The notes beneath the pieces are model-generated. The model saw only the letters and a program-made list of their open reading frames with translations. It was not told where the DNA came from and ran no database searches. From the NCBI GenBank assembly GCA_943737045.1, contig CALSFV010000224.1, forward strand, positions 62,001-126,000: a stretch of 64,000 nt of DNA, in the 5' to 3' direction. Shown one piece after another: positions 48,098-59,720 of this stretch; position 1 is the first letter of the stretch; every line of letters starts with the position of its first letter. The position numbers and the translations under genes were made by a program. The stretch comes from Parapristionchus giblindavisi (lineage: Eukaryota; Nematoda; Chromadorea; Rhabditida; Diplogasteridae).

Positions 48098-48370
48098 CTC
48101 TGGTGTTGAAATCCTAGCATGATCACGAATACAAGCATAATCATGCATGATTCGACATTCCATGCATGATCATGCATGGAATATCCGTGGTTCGTGATCA
48201 TGCATGGATCTTCCGTGATCATGCACGAATTTTCCGTGATCATGCATGGAATGACAGAATCCATGCATGATCACGGATAATCCATGCATGATTCGAGTAT
48301 ATTCCATGCATGATCATGCCATTAATTGCACGAATTTTACTTGGATCATGCAAGGATTCAAACACCTGAG
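48098..48370. mobile_element. MITE family 8 built of catgatcatgcatgg words
   Basis: Ends CTCTGGTGTTGAAATCC and GGATTCAAACACCTGAG. The body is about a dozen copies of gatcatgcatgga or its complement. It abuts the preceding foldback element directly. A shorter copy is at 51,850-51,981. Confidence 0.8.
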
Positions 48371-48589
48371 ATGTTAGCCTCACCTACTTATAACGGACTT
48401 CAACAAGATTAGAGATACTACAGCAATCGATTTTTACTTCAGAAAGACAGTTTACTCTACACTTCGAATTAGCACATTATGGTCGTAAAAAAACCTAACA
48501 GTACTACGAGAAGCAAAAAAAAGGGGGGGGGGTAGACCGACTGGAATGAACACAGTTGTGAAGTGTAAGCAGAGCATGATTCCATACGA

Positions 48590-48860
48590 GAGCTAACATA
48601 ATCATATCACTACGACAATATTCACATATCACATTATTGATTTATTTCGACTATCAGATATATAACTGGCGAGAAACAGTACTTCACTCGTTTAGCATCG
48701 TTCATGAGTAATTATCTCCTTTATCATTCAAAAGAACAACGAAAGTAAAACAATAACAATAACTATACTGCATAGAGACAGATGTAACGGTTAAACTGTT
48801 AGTCGGTTTAAGAATACAAAAATGGAGTGAGAAACATTTCACCAGAGTATAACAAAATAG
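48590..48860. promoter_or_regulatory. Conserved upstream block, copy of gene B
   Basis: Same ordered words as at 41,380-41,660. Removing the 47,498-48,370 insertions places it about 415 bp upstream of the gene B start. Confidence 0.5.
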
Positions 48861-48901
48861 TAACAAAGAAATTGATTGATCCGAAATCTATCGATCGATA
48901 T

Positions 48902-51900
48902 TCATTCCAAGAAATACTTCTCAGCGTATCGAAAAGTGATTAAATAAATGAGAATAGTTTCGACAGACACTTCCTGTAAAAAAACACATTCGAATTATTA
49001 TTATTATTATTACATATATCGTTTTCTACCCTTGCCGGGTCGGTCATATCGCCTTCGCGAGTAAAGAATGGGAGCTACCGAATGGGAGCATGCCAGAAGA
49101 ATAAAAAAAACTGAAGATATTTATGCGACGTACAAAATGTTCATTTTCATTCTATATGAGCGGTCAGTTCTGTGCATTCCACGAATTAGAGCATTTTTCA
49201 TTATATTGATTGGAAATGCAGGGAAATTTTAAATGCAAATCGTCATCATCCAAATTTTCTTTTTATACTTTTATACTCAAACTAATAGTACAACCGGTCA
49301 TTCAGTGAGAAAAGTGAACAAGTCTACGTGATATACGTATAGGTATTTTTTTTTAAACCGCTGGTATAGCGGCATGTTTCTTCTCTCTCAAAGGCAGCAT
49401 GAATTCACGGCCATATCAAATTTAAAGTTTTTCCATTTAAAAAAAAACTTAATTTACCTTAACGTCAATCTTTTTGAAATGTTTATAAGATAATATATGC
49501 CGATAATAATCATTGATACCACAAGAAAGAAATCCACAATTGAAACATGACCCTCTCTGGAATTACGATTTTACCAATATTTCATAATATTCAATTAATT
49601 AATATTAAATTAATATTTGTTAAAAAAAATATTGGAACGTACGCCATTGGCGATAAGAGACTGATCAATATCACACACTACATCATTGCCAGGTTCACCT
49701 CTCATTTTTGCATGGTAAGTCAGTGCATCTGAAGAGATATGCGGTGTTACATTTGCGTTACGTGCCTCCGCCGTAACGGCGGAGACGTCCACGTTAACAT
49801 TGCAGAGTATACATTTCGAACGGAGTTTTGATATAAATGTAATAATTATTACATTTCTATTGTAGGAATGCCAAAATTGCGTTCGAAAATTGCATCCTGC
49901 AGAGTTTACGTGGCCGTTTCCGTCGTTACGACGGAGGTAGACAAGTGTATAGAGAGTTGGATATTGATTCAATTATATTCGCAAAGGAGCAGGAAAAAAC
50001 TAAAGGGGCAGAAACCTTTAGCCAATCGTTTCTTAATTTTACACTTTGTCTTTGCAAATTAACAACCTTCGACAATATCCTCAATTTTTGGATGTATTCG
50101 ATCGATAAGATCAGATTCAGATTCGATCACAGCATCAGTCATTTCAGTGTGAAATCTTTGATTGCCTTCAGCAAAATCTTCATCTTCTTTTCGAAGCCAT
50201 CTGAAAAAATATTTTAAAAAAACATCGGAAAAATCCGACAAAAAATTACTTTTTGATGTCGTCTTCGAATGCGTTCTTATAAATCTCCGCAATATTGATG
50301 ATATTAGAAGGATCATCATTCATCTTAAGCATGGAATTATTTGTGGAAAGCAACAGTATTATCGTACCACGTGTGGTGTATCGATAGAATGAAGGATAAA
50401 TAGGTGAGGTGCATAGAAAGCGGAGCCACACACGATGCATATCAAACCCTAATAAGTATTAAGTCTTAATTATTAAGATCACATGTAATAGAATTAGAAA
50501 ATAAAGTCACGTTAGCATGCTTAAAGGGAGCGTTACCTCTCTCAATGGTCTCTTCATTGTGCACACTATTTCACTGCTCTATAACAACGAGAAAGCATTG
50601 AGCGTCGAAGAGACCATTGAGGGAGGTTACGCTCTCTTTAATGCAAACCTTTATTTCGTTATTTCGATATTTTCGTAAATATTTTAAATAATTTATTTGA
50701 AATATATTACGATATTCGTGACTTATCTGTGCCACCTAACGCTCATGACAACTCGATTTTAATTTCCAGCCACATAGGTTGCCCAGGGATGTTATTATAG
50801 TCATAGTAGTTAAAAAATTCGACAAAATCCTCACCGTTTTTTTCAAGATGTTGATCCAGTTTTCTTCAATACTTAGATCAGTTCTATACGAATAATGCGA
50901 ATATTTAGTCTTCAAAATCGACTCAACCCAGACATCTAGGAATAGAAAAAATTTCAAAAAAAGAGAATACTATAGAAATACACTCACAGAAAAAACCCTA
51001 ACCCAAGTACTACTGTGCACCAAACAGTGAACGGTTAGGGTCTGAAAACCTTGTATTAACAAGGAGTCTCATAGGCCTTAAGTCGGCGAAAAGCAACGGT
51101 TCATAGCTTATTAGAAAGCCCTTTCTCTGTAGATTAAGAAAGTGTTCTTAAAAAATCCTGAACGGCTCTGTACCTAGAGTAAAAAAAATTCAAAGTTTGG
51201 GCAATTTTTGTAACGAAATTGTCGTCTAATGACCATGCAATTGCAGTGCAATAATGTGGTAATTCTGCGAGATACCTCTCCGAGCTAGTGGTGGCGCAGT
51301 GGTAAAGATGCCGCGTACAATTTTTGTGCGGCGGGTTCGATCCCCGCCGACGCGACTTGTTTTGCACGATTTTTACACTTGAATTTTTATGTTTTTAAAA
51401 ATAATTTTCCAATGTGCTCAGGCACACAGTCGAATGCATTTTGCAGCTAAGAGAAGGCAAAATGGTACAAAAAAGGCTCCAAAAATGCATTTTGCAGCCA
51501 CAGCTTCGAAAAAGCTACAAAAAGTTAAGGCATCTTAACTTTTTGATGGCTTTCCTAAACTTTTTCGACGGAAAGCTAAGAAAAGTCTTGAAAATGTTTC
51601 AAGTCACGAAGGTGCCCTAGCGTACAGCACGTTGCGGTCGCGCTGCGCATGCTCGATTCGAAATTGAATTTAACTTTCATTTTTACTTTTTTTTGATTTA
51701 AATGTGTTTTGTTTTAATAATACTTTCGTGCATTCTGATACAATCGATTCGCTCTAACTTTCACACACGTTGTATGTCATATTCACGTTATTTATTCTCT
51801 CTTAATCATGTATTTTCATCATCTCACTTATTCTTCCGTGCAGTACTTACTCTGGTGTTGAAATCCATGCATGCTCACGGATACATGTATAATCATGCAT

Positions 51901-54900
51901 GATTCCGCGCATGATCATGCATGGATCTTCGGTGAACATGCACAAATTATCTGTGATCAATCATGGATTCACACACCAGAGTAAAGCGGCTATAAATTAT
52001 GATTCCAGATAGTCCAACCTATCAATCCAACAACATTCATCACAGAAGAGACAATTAACGAGGATATAAAGATTGTCGATTAATGATAGAGGAGTTAGAA
52101 TGAGAATGAGTCGTAGAGGAAGTCGACCTGGTAGATCTATTCTGATCACTTTATAAGGAATATTGATTGGATTATCAATAACGTGAGTATTCTCTTTGAT
52201 TATGATAACCAATGACATAGCACGACATATAGATGGTTTGTATGGACTAATGATATGATAAAAGCTACTCAATCTTACTACAATTGAACGTTCCGCTTAT
52301 GGATGTTAGAATTGGTTAGACTTGAATTTAATTTACAAAATGCATACTCAAGAGTTACTTCTACGTAATACCAATCATTTTTTTCATTCAGAGTTAATAT
52401 TTTTATAATTATAGGGAAGGTGTTGATTATATAATGGACAACATACCTATGATCCAAGAAGTTTTGTAATCTTCACAGATCAACTTTATGTGCTGGAAGA
52501 CATGCTTAGACACAACAGGCATTTGCTCAATTATTGTAAGTTCTCTTTACTATATGAATAGTTGAATTGTAGTATTCAGTCAATATATGAAGATGCTCGT
52601 AGAGAATGATTGTATGGAGATTCAAAAGTATCTCACGAGATTAATCGCATTCTCCCTATCAAGGTAATATATCATACAAATAACCCCTATAATAAATGAT
52701 TAATTATTTCAGGGAAGATCTGATGCTAGATTTGTCACTCATCTACATCATATATGCATGAAAAGAAGTGTATTGAATCTGGTGAGATATCATCCATAAA
52801 ATGTATCTCATATTGATAATATTACAGGCTCTTTTATATTCTTCTGAAGACAAGGAAAATACATCTTCTACTGCTCGTTAAGATTAAATAATTGAACTCT
52901 TGTAGTTAATCCCGTATGCCTTATTTCGTCCATTTTTGTATTTCATTGCCCTTTATGTTTCCTTATCATCAATATATTTCCCCTTTACTACCTATTTACC
53001 AACTTTTTTACCCCTTTTCTTTGTTTCATTGACTATCATCCTTACCTCCCTCTCTACAATTGAACGTCCATTCCATTATCACGTATTGATCATGCTCACT
53101 ATTTAATAAATCGATATAATGTATGTAAATCGCATTCGCCAATGAGCATTTCATAGAAAAGTAACCAGGAAAAGCCACAGAAAAGGCAAAGAATAGCCAA
53201 GAAAAGCTACTAAAAAGGTAAGAAACAGCCGCAAAAAATGCATTTTATAGCTACGAGTTGCTATAGAAATGCTACTAAAAAGGTAAGAAGCCACAAAAAA
53301 GCTAGGAAAAGCTAAGAAAAATGCATTCAAAATGCCTGCGCAGGCATTTTTTTCGACATCTGAAATGCATTCGAGTTAGCTGTTACATGCATTTTTGTTA
53401 GCTGCAAAATGCATTCGACTGTGTGCCTGAGTGGTTACTGATATTCATGCATCCAATCTGTCCTAAAGTTTGCCAGTGTTGATTGAAAGATTCAACATAT
53501 TTTAGAGATCTCTCGATAAAACAAAGAACAACACTCAAAGATTTGAATAACTAAAGAGTAAGTCAATCAATACATCTATATTCTGATCTACTCTTCTTTC
53601 TTTCCCTCTCCAATTCGGGGGGCGATCGATTTCACAACGGATCATAAATCGGTTGGAGGGTGGCGCATAGCAACCAAAGTTGCATCGTTGTTATTAGTGG
53701 GAGTATACGGTATTGTGCTACCGTAACCGTCAGGAATCGCGAACTGACTTTTTTCAGTTGACCCATGACCCGGGGTTCATGGTTGAAAATGGCCGAAGTC
53801 GAAAAATTCATGATGGCCCGCGATCAAATACTAGTTGCCATTATATCAATAGTGAGCCAACTTTTCTCTTTATGGATACCGTAACCCGAACTACCGTAAT
53901 CTAGCTACCGTACCCTACAATATTATAGCGAAATTCACGGCAAATCCCTGTTTGATTACGGTAGTACGGGTTACGGTATCCAGAAAGATAAAAGTTGGCT
54001 CGCTATTGATATACTGGCAACTTGTATTTGGTATAGGAGTATCATGAATTTTTCGACTTCGGCCATTTTCCACCATGAACCCCGGGTCATGGGTCAACTG
54101 AAAAAAGTCAGTTCGCGATTCCTGACGGTTACTGTAGCACAATACCGTATACTCCCACTAATAACAACGATGCAACTTTGGTTGCTATACGCCACCCCCC
54201 AAACGATTTATGATCCGTTGTGAAATCGATCGTTGTGAAATCGATCGCCCCCTCCAATTCATTCATTAGCTAAACACTCTTCAGAATCTTTCAAGATACT
54301 TCATTTTTTCCTCCTTTTTTGCTAATGTTTATGCTATTTCTTATACCTAAGATTTTGATATAGGCTTCGGCATGGGCACCGACACAATTCAAGTGTAAAA
54401 ATCGTGCAAAACAAGTCGCGTCGGCGGGGATCGAACCCGCCGCACAAAAATTGTACGCGGCATCTTTACCACTGCGCCAACACTAGCTCGGAGAGGTATC
54501 TCGCAGAACTACCACATTATTGCACGGCAATTGCATGGTCATTAGACGACAATTTCGTTACAAAAATTGCCCAAACTTTGAATTTTTTTATTTTATTTTA
54601 TTTTTCAGGATTTTTTAAGCACACCTTCTTAATCTGCAGAGAAAGGGCTTTCTAATAAGCTATGAACTGTCGCTTTTCGCCGACTTAAGGCCTATGAGAC
54701 TCCTTGTAAGGAGTATCAGGGTAGGGCTTTAAAACTCTTAAGTCTTAACTACAAGGACTTAAAACACTAACGTGTTAGGGTTTGGTGCATAGGAGTACAT
54801 GAGTTAGGGTTTATTTTTGTGAGCGTATTATCATACAAAACTATTTTTTAAAAATTATCAAACAAATAAAATCAAACCTTTATGGTTTTCTGGAAAAGAT

Positions 54901-55726
54901 GGAGGAAAAGAGCTTGTAGTAATGGTATAGAACACATTTGCAATCACACGATACAATCTATCAATCTCCTCCTGCAGTACAGCAATAGTCATATTTACAA
55001 TCATCGGTGTTTTCATATGATGCACATAATATATAGTGTGCACATATAAATGAATATATAATAAAATAAATAAAAATATGGTTTAATGTTATTCATATAG
55101 TATTAGGTATAATAAAATGATCACCTTTGGATCTTTCATAGTCTTTTCAATAGCTTCTATTCTTTCTCTTACATTATCATAGTGTATAAACTGATCTTTT
55201 AGAGTATGCAAACTCTGAAAAAATAATAATTAAATAAATGAAAAATCAAGAATTACCAACCATTCGTATATTCTTCAACTCATTCTCATTCCGATCATCT
55301 TTATCTTGTATGAAAGGACATTCAAATCCATTAGAATTACGAAGAGATTCTAAATGAAAAGAAAATAATCTCAATCGCGTAGTAGATAAGCATTTTTCTA
55401 ATCAAACGATCAATAAATCAATAAATCCATCACTCATGTACTAATCAGTCAATCAATAAATCGATCGATGAAGCAATCAATATAAAACTCACCAAGTGAT
55501 TGAAATGCTCCACTATCTCCAATTCTAATTTGAAAAGATGAATCGAACCATCCTTTTCTGTACCATTCTTGCATCTGTTTTTCAGTGAATGGGCCTCTGT
55601 AATTTCATAACAATTAGAAAATGATCAAAACAGAAATGGGTTTGAGACAATAAAAAGTAAATTCAAGATGGTAACTCACTTCAATTCATCTTTCTTATCT
55701 CGGAAGTAGATAGGCTGATCAACCAT
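48902..55726 (-). CDS. GYF-domain, two-C2H2-finger protein, copy C (exon 5 lost)
   Basis: Start at 55726 (M-V-D-Q-P-I-Y-F-R), stop at 48902. Twelve exons correspond to 1-4 and 6-13 of copies B and D; the sequence between exons 4 and 6 (54,992-55,124) has no trace of exon 5. Since exon 5 is phase 0 at both ends, its loss keeps the frame, giving about 355 residues. Finger 1 is CIVC-x12-H-x5-H and finger 2 CFNC-x12-H-x5-H. Intron 6 (50,936-54,877) holds a nest of inverted-repeat elements. All other splice phases match gene D. It should be expressible if the 3.9-kb intron is removed. Confidence 0.8.
51288..51358 (+). repeat. tRNA-like segment, left arm
   Basis: GTGGTGGCGCAGTGGTAAAG resembles an A box; GCGGG-TTCGATC-CCCGC is a perfect T-arm hairpin and B box. 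The acceptor stem does not pair, so it is not a working tRNA gene. Confidence 0.7.
51850..51981. mobile_element. MITE family 8, short copy
   Basis: CTCTGGTGTTGAAATCCATG to ATTCACACACCAGAG, with gcatgatcatgcatgga inside; TA lies outside both ends. Confidence 0.75.
52480..52882 (+). pseudogene. Captured multi-exon gene fragment
   Basis: Four pieces with introns of about 45-55 bp: an exon ending at gtaagttctc (52,537), one from about 52,577 to 52,663 (...SHEINRILPIK), one from 52,713 to 52,781 (RFVTHLHHICMKRSVLNL) and a last one, 52,829-52,882 (LYSSEDKENTSSTAR, stop). Donors and acceptors are good, and the last three share one frame, but the second has an in-frame TGA. I do not recognise the protein. 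It may be a host gene fragment picked up by the surrounding TIR element. Confidence 0.5.
53617..54252. mobile_element. Palindromic family 3 element, copy 2
   Basis: Starts GGGGGGCGATCGATTTCAC and ends in its complement. TCCAATTC is duplicated on both sides (53,609-53,616; 54,253-54,260), an 8-bp target duplication. Each arm is about 300 bp. Confidence 0.87.
54408..54486 (-). repeat. tRNA-like segment, right arm
   Basis: Inverted copy of 51,288-51,358, with one change in the A-box region (gttggcgcagtgg). Confidence 0.7.
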
Positions 55727-56139
55727 TTAGTATAATTAGTCTAATATTCGAATTGGAACAATTAGAGAAAATTGACTCTGAAAAGGAAGTAGAAACTACT
55801 GATTCAAGGAAAGTGAGAATAAAAACGAAGGCTGAATAATAATAAAAATAATAATAATAATGGATGAATGGACTGTGTACTGTTTGAGTGCTTGATATCA
55901 TTGGATTTAATCATTTTTGTTAAAAATACATTCATGGGAAGATATTATATCTACTTATAACGGACTTCAGCAAGGTTAGAGATACTACAGCGAATCGATT
56001 TTTACTTCAGACAGAAAATTGACTCTACACCTCGAATTATGGTCGTAAATAAACATCTAACAGTACTAACAGAACAAAAAGGGGGGCGGGGTAGGGAGAG
56101 CACAGTTGTGAAGTGTAAGCAGAGCATGATTCCATACGA

Positions 56140-56430
56140 GAGCTAACATAATCATATCACTACGACAATATTCATCCATCACATTATCGATTTGTTTTAA
56201 ACTATCACATTATTGATTTATTTTCGAATATCAGATATATAACTGCCGAGAAACAGGACTTCACTCGTTTAGCATCGTTCATGAGTAATTATCTCCTTTA
56301 TCATTCAACAGAACAACGAAAGTAAAACAATAACAATAACTATACTGTATAGAGACAGATGTAACGGTTAAATTGTTAGTCGGTTTAAGAATACAAAAAT
56401 GGAGTGAGAAACATTTCAACAGAATATAAA
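56140..56430. promoter_or_regulatory. Conserved upstream block, copy of gene C
   Basis: Same ordered words as at 41,380-41,660, about 410 bp upstream of the gene C start with no insertion between. Confidence 0.5.
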
Positions 56431-56475
56431 CAAGATTGTAACAAAGTAATTAATCGATCTGAAATCGATCGATAT

Positions 56476-59400
56476 TCATTCCAAGAAATACTTCTCAGCG
56501 TACCGAAAAGTGATTAAAGAAATGAGAATAGTTTCGATAGACACTTCCTGCAAAAAAAACACATTCGAACTATTATTATTTTTATTTTTTATTATTAACA
56601 ACATAGTAAAATTCCCAAAAGCGTAAATAAATGGAATGTGTGTCTGCACCATTTTGTACAATAAACATATGTCGTGTTCTACCCTTGCCGGGTCGGTCAT
56701 ATCGCCTTCGAGAGTAAAGAATGGGAGCTACCGAATGGGAGCATGCCAGAAGAATAAAAAACTGAAGATATTTATGCGACGTACAAAATGTTCATTTTCA
56801 CTCTAAATGAGCGGTCAGTTCAGTGCATTCCACGAATTGGAGCATTTTCCATTATATTGATTGGAAATGCAGGGAAATTTTAAATGCAAATCGTCATCAT
56901 CCAAATTTTCTTTTTATACTTTTATACTCAAACAAATAGTACAACCGGGCATTCAGTGAGAAAGTGAACAAGTCGTGACATACGTATAGGTATTTTTTAA
57001 ACCACTGGTATAACGGCATATTTCTTCTCTATCAAAGGAATTCACGGCCATACCAAATTTAGTTTTTTTTCAATTAAAAACTTAATTTACCTTAACATCG
57101 ATCTTTTTGAAATGTCTGTAAGATAATACGTGTCGATAATAATCATTAATATCACGAGAAAGAAATTCACAAGGGAAACATGAGCCTCTCTGGAAAAAAT
57201 TACCATTCTATCAACATTTTATAATATTCAATTAGGTAATATTAAATTGATATTGAAAAATATTCTTAAGTCTCTATCGCATATCATCTGTATTGAAAAA
57301 AAATTGGAACTTACCCCATTGGCGATAAGAAACTGATCAATATGACGCAATACATCATTGCCAGGTTCACCTCTCATTTTTGCATGGTAAGTCTGTACAT
57401 CTGAAAAATAGAGAGAGTTGGATATTGATTTATTTATTGATTAATAAATGCATATTCGCAGGGGATTATGAACAAACTAAATTGACAGAAAACTTTAACC
57501 AACCCTTTCAAAAATTCACACCATGTCTTTGCAAATTAATACCTTCGACAATATCCTCGATTTTTGGACGTATTCTATCGAGAAGATCATTTTCACATTC
57601 GAGCAAATTATCAATCGGTTCATTGTCAAATCTTTGATTTCCTTCAGCAAAATCTTCCTCTTCTTTGCGAAGCCACCTGTAAAAAATATCAAAAAACTTC
57701 GGAAAAATCCGGTAAAAATTTACTTTTTGATGTCGTCTTCGAATGCCTTCGTATACAACTCCGTCATATTGATGAAATTGGAAGCACCATTGGCAATCTT
57801 AAGCATGAAATTATATGTGGTGTTCCGAAAGCAACAGTATTATTGTTGTGTACGCTCCAAAGTCTGACCTAGCGTACCACTCTATTATCTATTTGAACTC
57901 CCGCACGTACATTGTAGTCTGACGTGCGAGGTAGATCACCGCTAGTCGATTCCCATCTATGTTGTTGTCATACTATTGACTAGCCTATTCATTCTATTCC
58001 CAGTTTCTTATCATAGTTCTACCCTTGTAATCGTCTCTCTAATAAAGTCTCTATTCTACTACACGAGTTGTGCCTAAGGACATAACAATTATCGTACCAC
58101 GTGTGGTGTATCGATCAAATGAAGAATAAACAGATGAGGTGCACCGAAACCAAATTCACACGTCTCGCATACGAAATACTGATAATTTTAATTTAAAAAT
58201 CAAGATAATGTGTAACTGATATAGGAAAGAAAGTCAGATTGGCATGTAAACAATATTTCGTTATTTTTTCGACAGAATAATGCGATATTCGTGACTTATT
58301 TGTGCGAAAAAGCGTGCGCATTAATCGTGATATTTCTCGTTAAATAGTTGAGTTTATTTACTTTGTTCATATTATTATCGTCATTACAGTTAAAATATTC
58401 GACAAAAATGCTCACCGTTTGTTTGAAGATGTTGATCCAGTTTTCTTCTACACTTAGTTCAGCTATATAATATTGCTGATATTTGGTCTTCAAAAACGAC
58501 TTAGCAAAGACATCTAGGAATAGAAAAAATTTTCGAAAAAAGGGAACACCATACAATTATTATCTCACAAAAGTATGAAATTATCAAACAAATAAAAGCC
58601 AACTTTTACGGTCTTCTGAAAAAGATGGAGGGCAAGAGCTCATACTAATAGTGTGGAACACCTTTGCAAGCATACGATATAATCTATCAATCTCCTCCTG
58701 CAGTACATCAATATTCATAGCATATGATTATTATTATTATATTATTATTTACAAACATCGGTATTCTCATATAATGCACAGAAAAAGTAACGTGCAAAAT
58801 AATGTAATAAATAAAATAAGATTTATTGTTATTGATTCAGTATTTTCGATAGGTTGACAGGACAGACCTTTGGTGAGCGTTTCTCACATTGATTCGTGAA
58901 TTCTTTAGCATCACCCGAAGAGTGAATCTAAATATTTATTGATTGAAAAAAAGAGAAAAATAAAAAATTCACGACGAAATTCTGTATAAATAAAATAATC
59001 ACCTTTATATCTTTCATAGTCTTTCCAATAACTTCTATTCTTTCTCTTACATTATCATAGTGTTTAAACTGATTTTTCAGAGTATGCAAGCTCTGAAAGA
59101 ATAATAACTAAATTAATGAAAAATCAAGAATGACCAACCATTCGTATATTCTTCAAATCATTCTCATTCTGATCATCTTTATCTTGAATGAAAGGACATT
59201 CAAATCCATTAGAATTGCGAAGAGATTCTAAAATAAATAAAAATATTTTAATTCCATGGCGTATTCGATAACCAATGTTCCAATCGATCGACCAATAAAT
59301 CAATAAACCCTTCACTCATGCACTAATCAGCCAATCAATAAATCGATCGATTAAGCAATCAATATAAAACCCACCAAGCGATTGAAATTCTCCACTATCT

Positions 59401-59607
59401 CCAATTCTAATTTGAAATGAAGAATCGAACCATCGTCTTCTGTACCATTTTTGCATCTGTTTCTCAGTGAATGGACCTCTGTAATTTCACAATTAGTGAT
59501 CAAAACATAATGGTCAAAACAGAAATATAAGAAGATTGAGAATTCAAAATGGTAACTCACTTCAATTCATCTTCCTTTTCTCGGAAGTAGATAGGTTGAT
59601 CGGCCAT
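56476..59607 (-). CDS. GYF-domain, two-C2H2-finger protein, copy D (best reference copy)
   Basis: Thirteen exons: 59607-59561, 59478-59375, 59227-59139, 59092-59003, 58927-58868, 58697-58604, 58513-58416, 58178-58098, 57797-57724, 57676-57543, 57400-57315, 57189-57091, 56547-56476. They join in frame to 375 residues. GYF domain, residues 1-51: PIYFREKEDELKGPF then QKWYRRRWF; such domains bind proline-rich peptides. Finger 1 uses C198, C201, H214, H220; finger 2 uses C323, C326, H339, H345. The acidic/basic block WLRKEEEDFAEGNQRF lies between. A solo LTR sits in intron 8 and an inverted-repeat element lies upstream of the start. GYF plus two such fingers is not a combination I can assign to a named family. 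Confidence 0.88.
57844..58087. mobile_element. Solo LTR with 5-bp target duplication
   Basis: A 244-bp insertion from TGTTGTGTACG to GGACATAACA, with TG...CA ends and short inverted termini. ATTAT flanks both sides (57,839-57,843; 58,088-58,092). Paralogues B, C and E read gcaacagtattatcgtacc without it. It holds AATAAA at 58,041. No second LTR or gag/pol is present. Confidence 0.92.
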
Positions 59608-59720
59608 TTAGTATAATTAATCAAACATTCAAACTGGAACAATCAGAGAAAATTGACCCTAAAAAGGAAGTAGAAACTACTGATTCAAAGAAAGTGAGAA
59701 TAAAGATGAAAGCTGAATAG

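Larger units (their letters stand above)
51417..53431. mobile_element. TIR element carrying exon-like sequence
   Basis: CTCAGGCACACAGTCGAATG at the left is mirrored at 53,412-53,431. Sub-terminal DNA is full of aaaagctaagaaaagc words and aaatgcattttgcagc. The interior holds a family 8 MITE and the spliced-looking coding remnant at 52,480-52,890. Confidence 0.65.
50982..54824. mobile_element. Composite inverted-repeat element with tRNA-like arms
   Basis: Left arm 50,982-51,366 and right arm 54,402-54,824 are inverted copies, beginning CTCACAGAAAAAACCCTAAC and ending in its near-complement. Both arms carry the tRNA-like segment and a mirrored 70-codon frame. Between them lie a second TIR element (51,417-53,431) and a palindrome (53,617-54,252). 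Paralogue D lacks all of it. No clear target duplication was found. Confidence 0.78.

Noticed and set aside
51288..51358. Functional tRNA gene
   Set aside because: The T arm is perfect but the acceptor stem does not pair, and the same segment is duplicated in a transposon arm.
51134..54655. Paired ~75-codon frames containing SRRRGSNPPHKNCTRHLYHC
   Set aside because: They are antisense readings of the tRNA-like segment and the arms of the inverted-repeat element.
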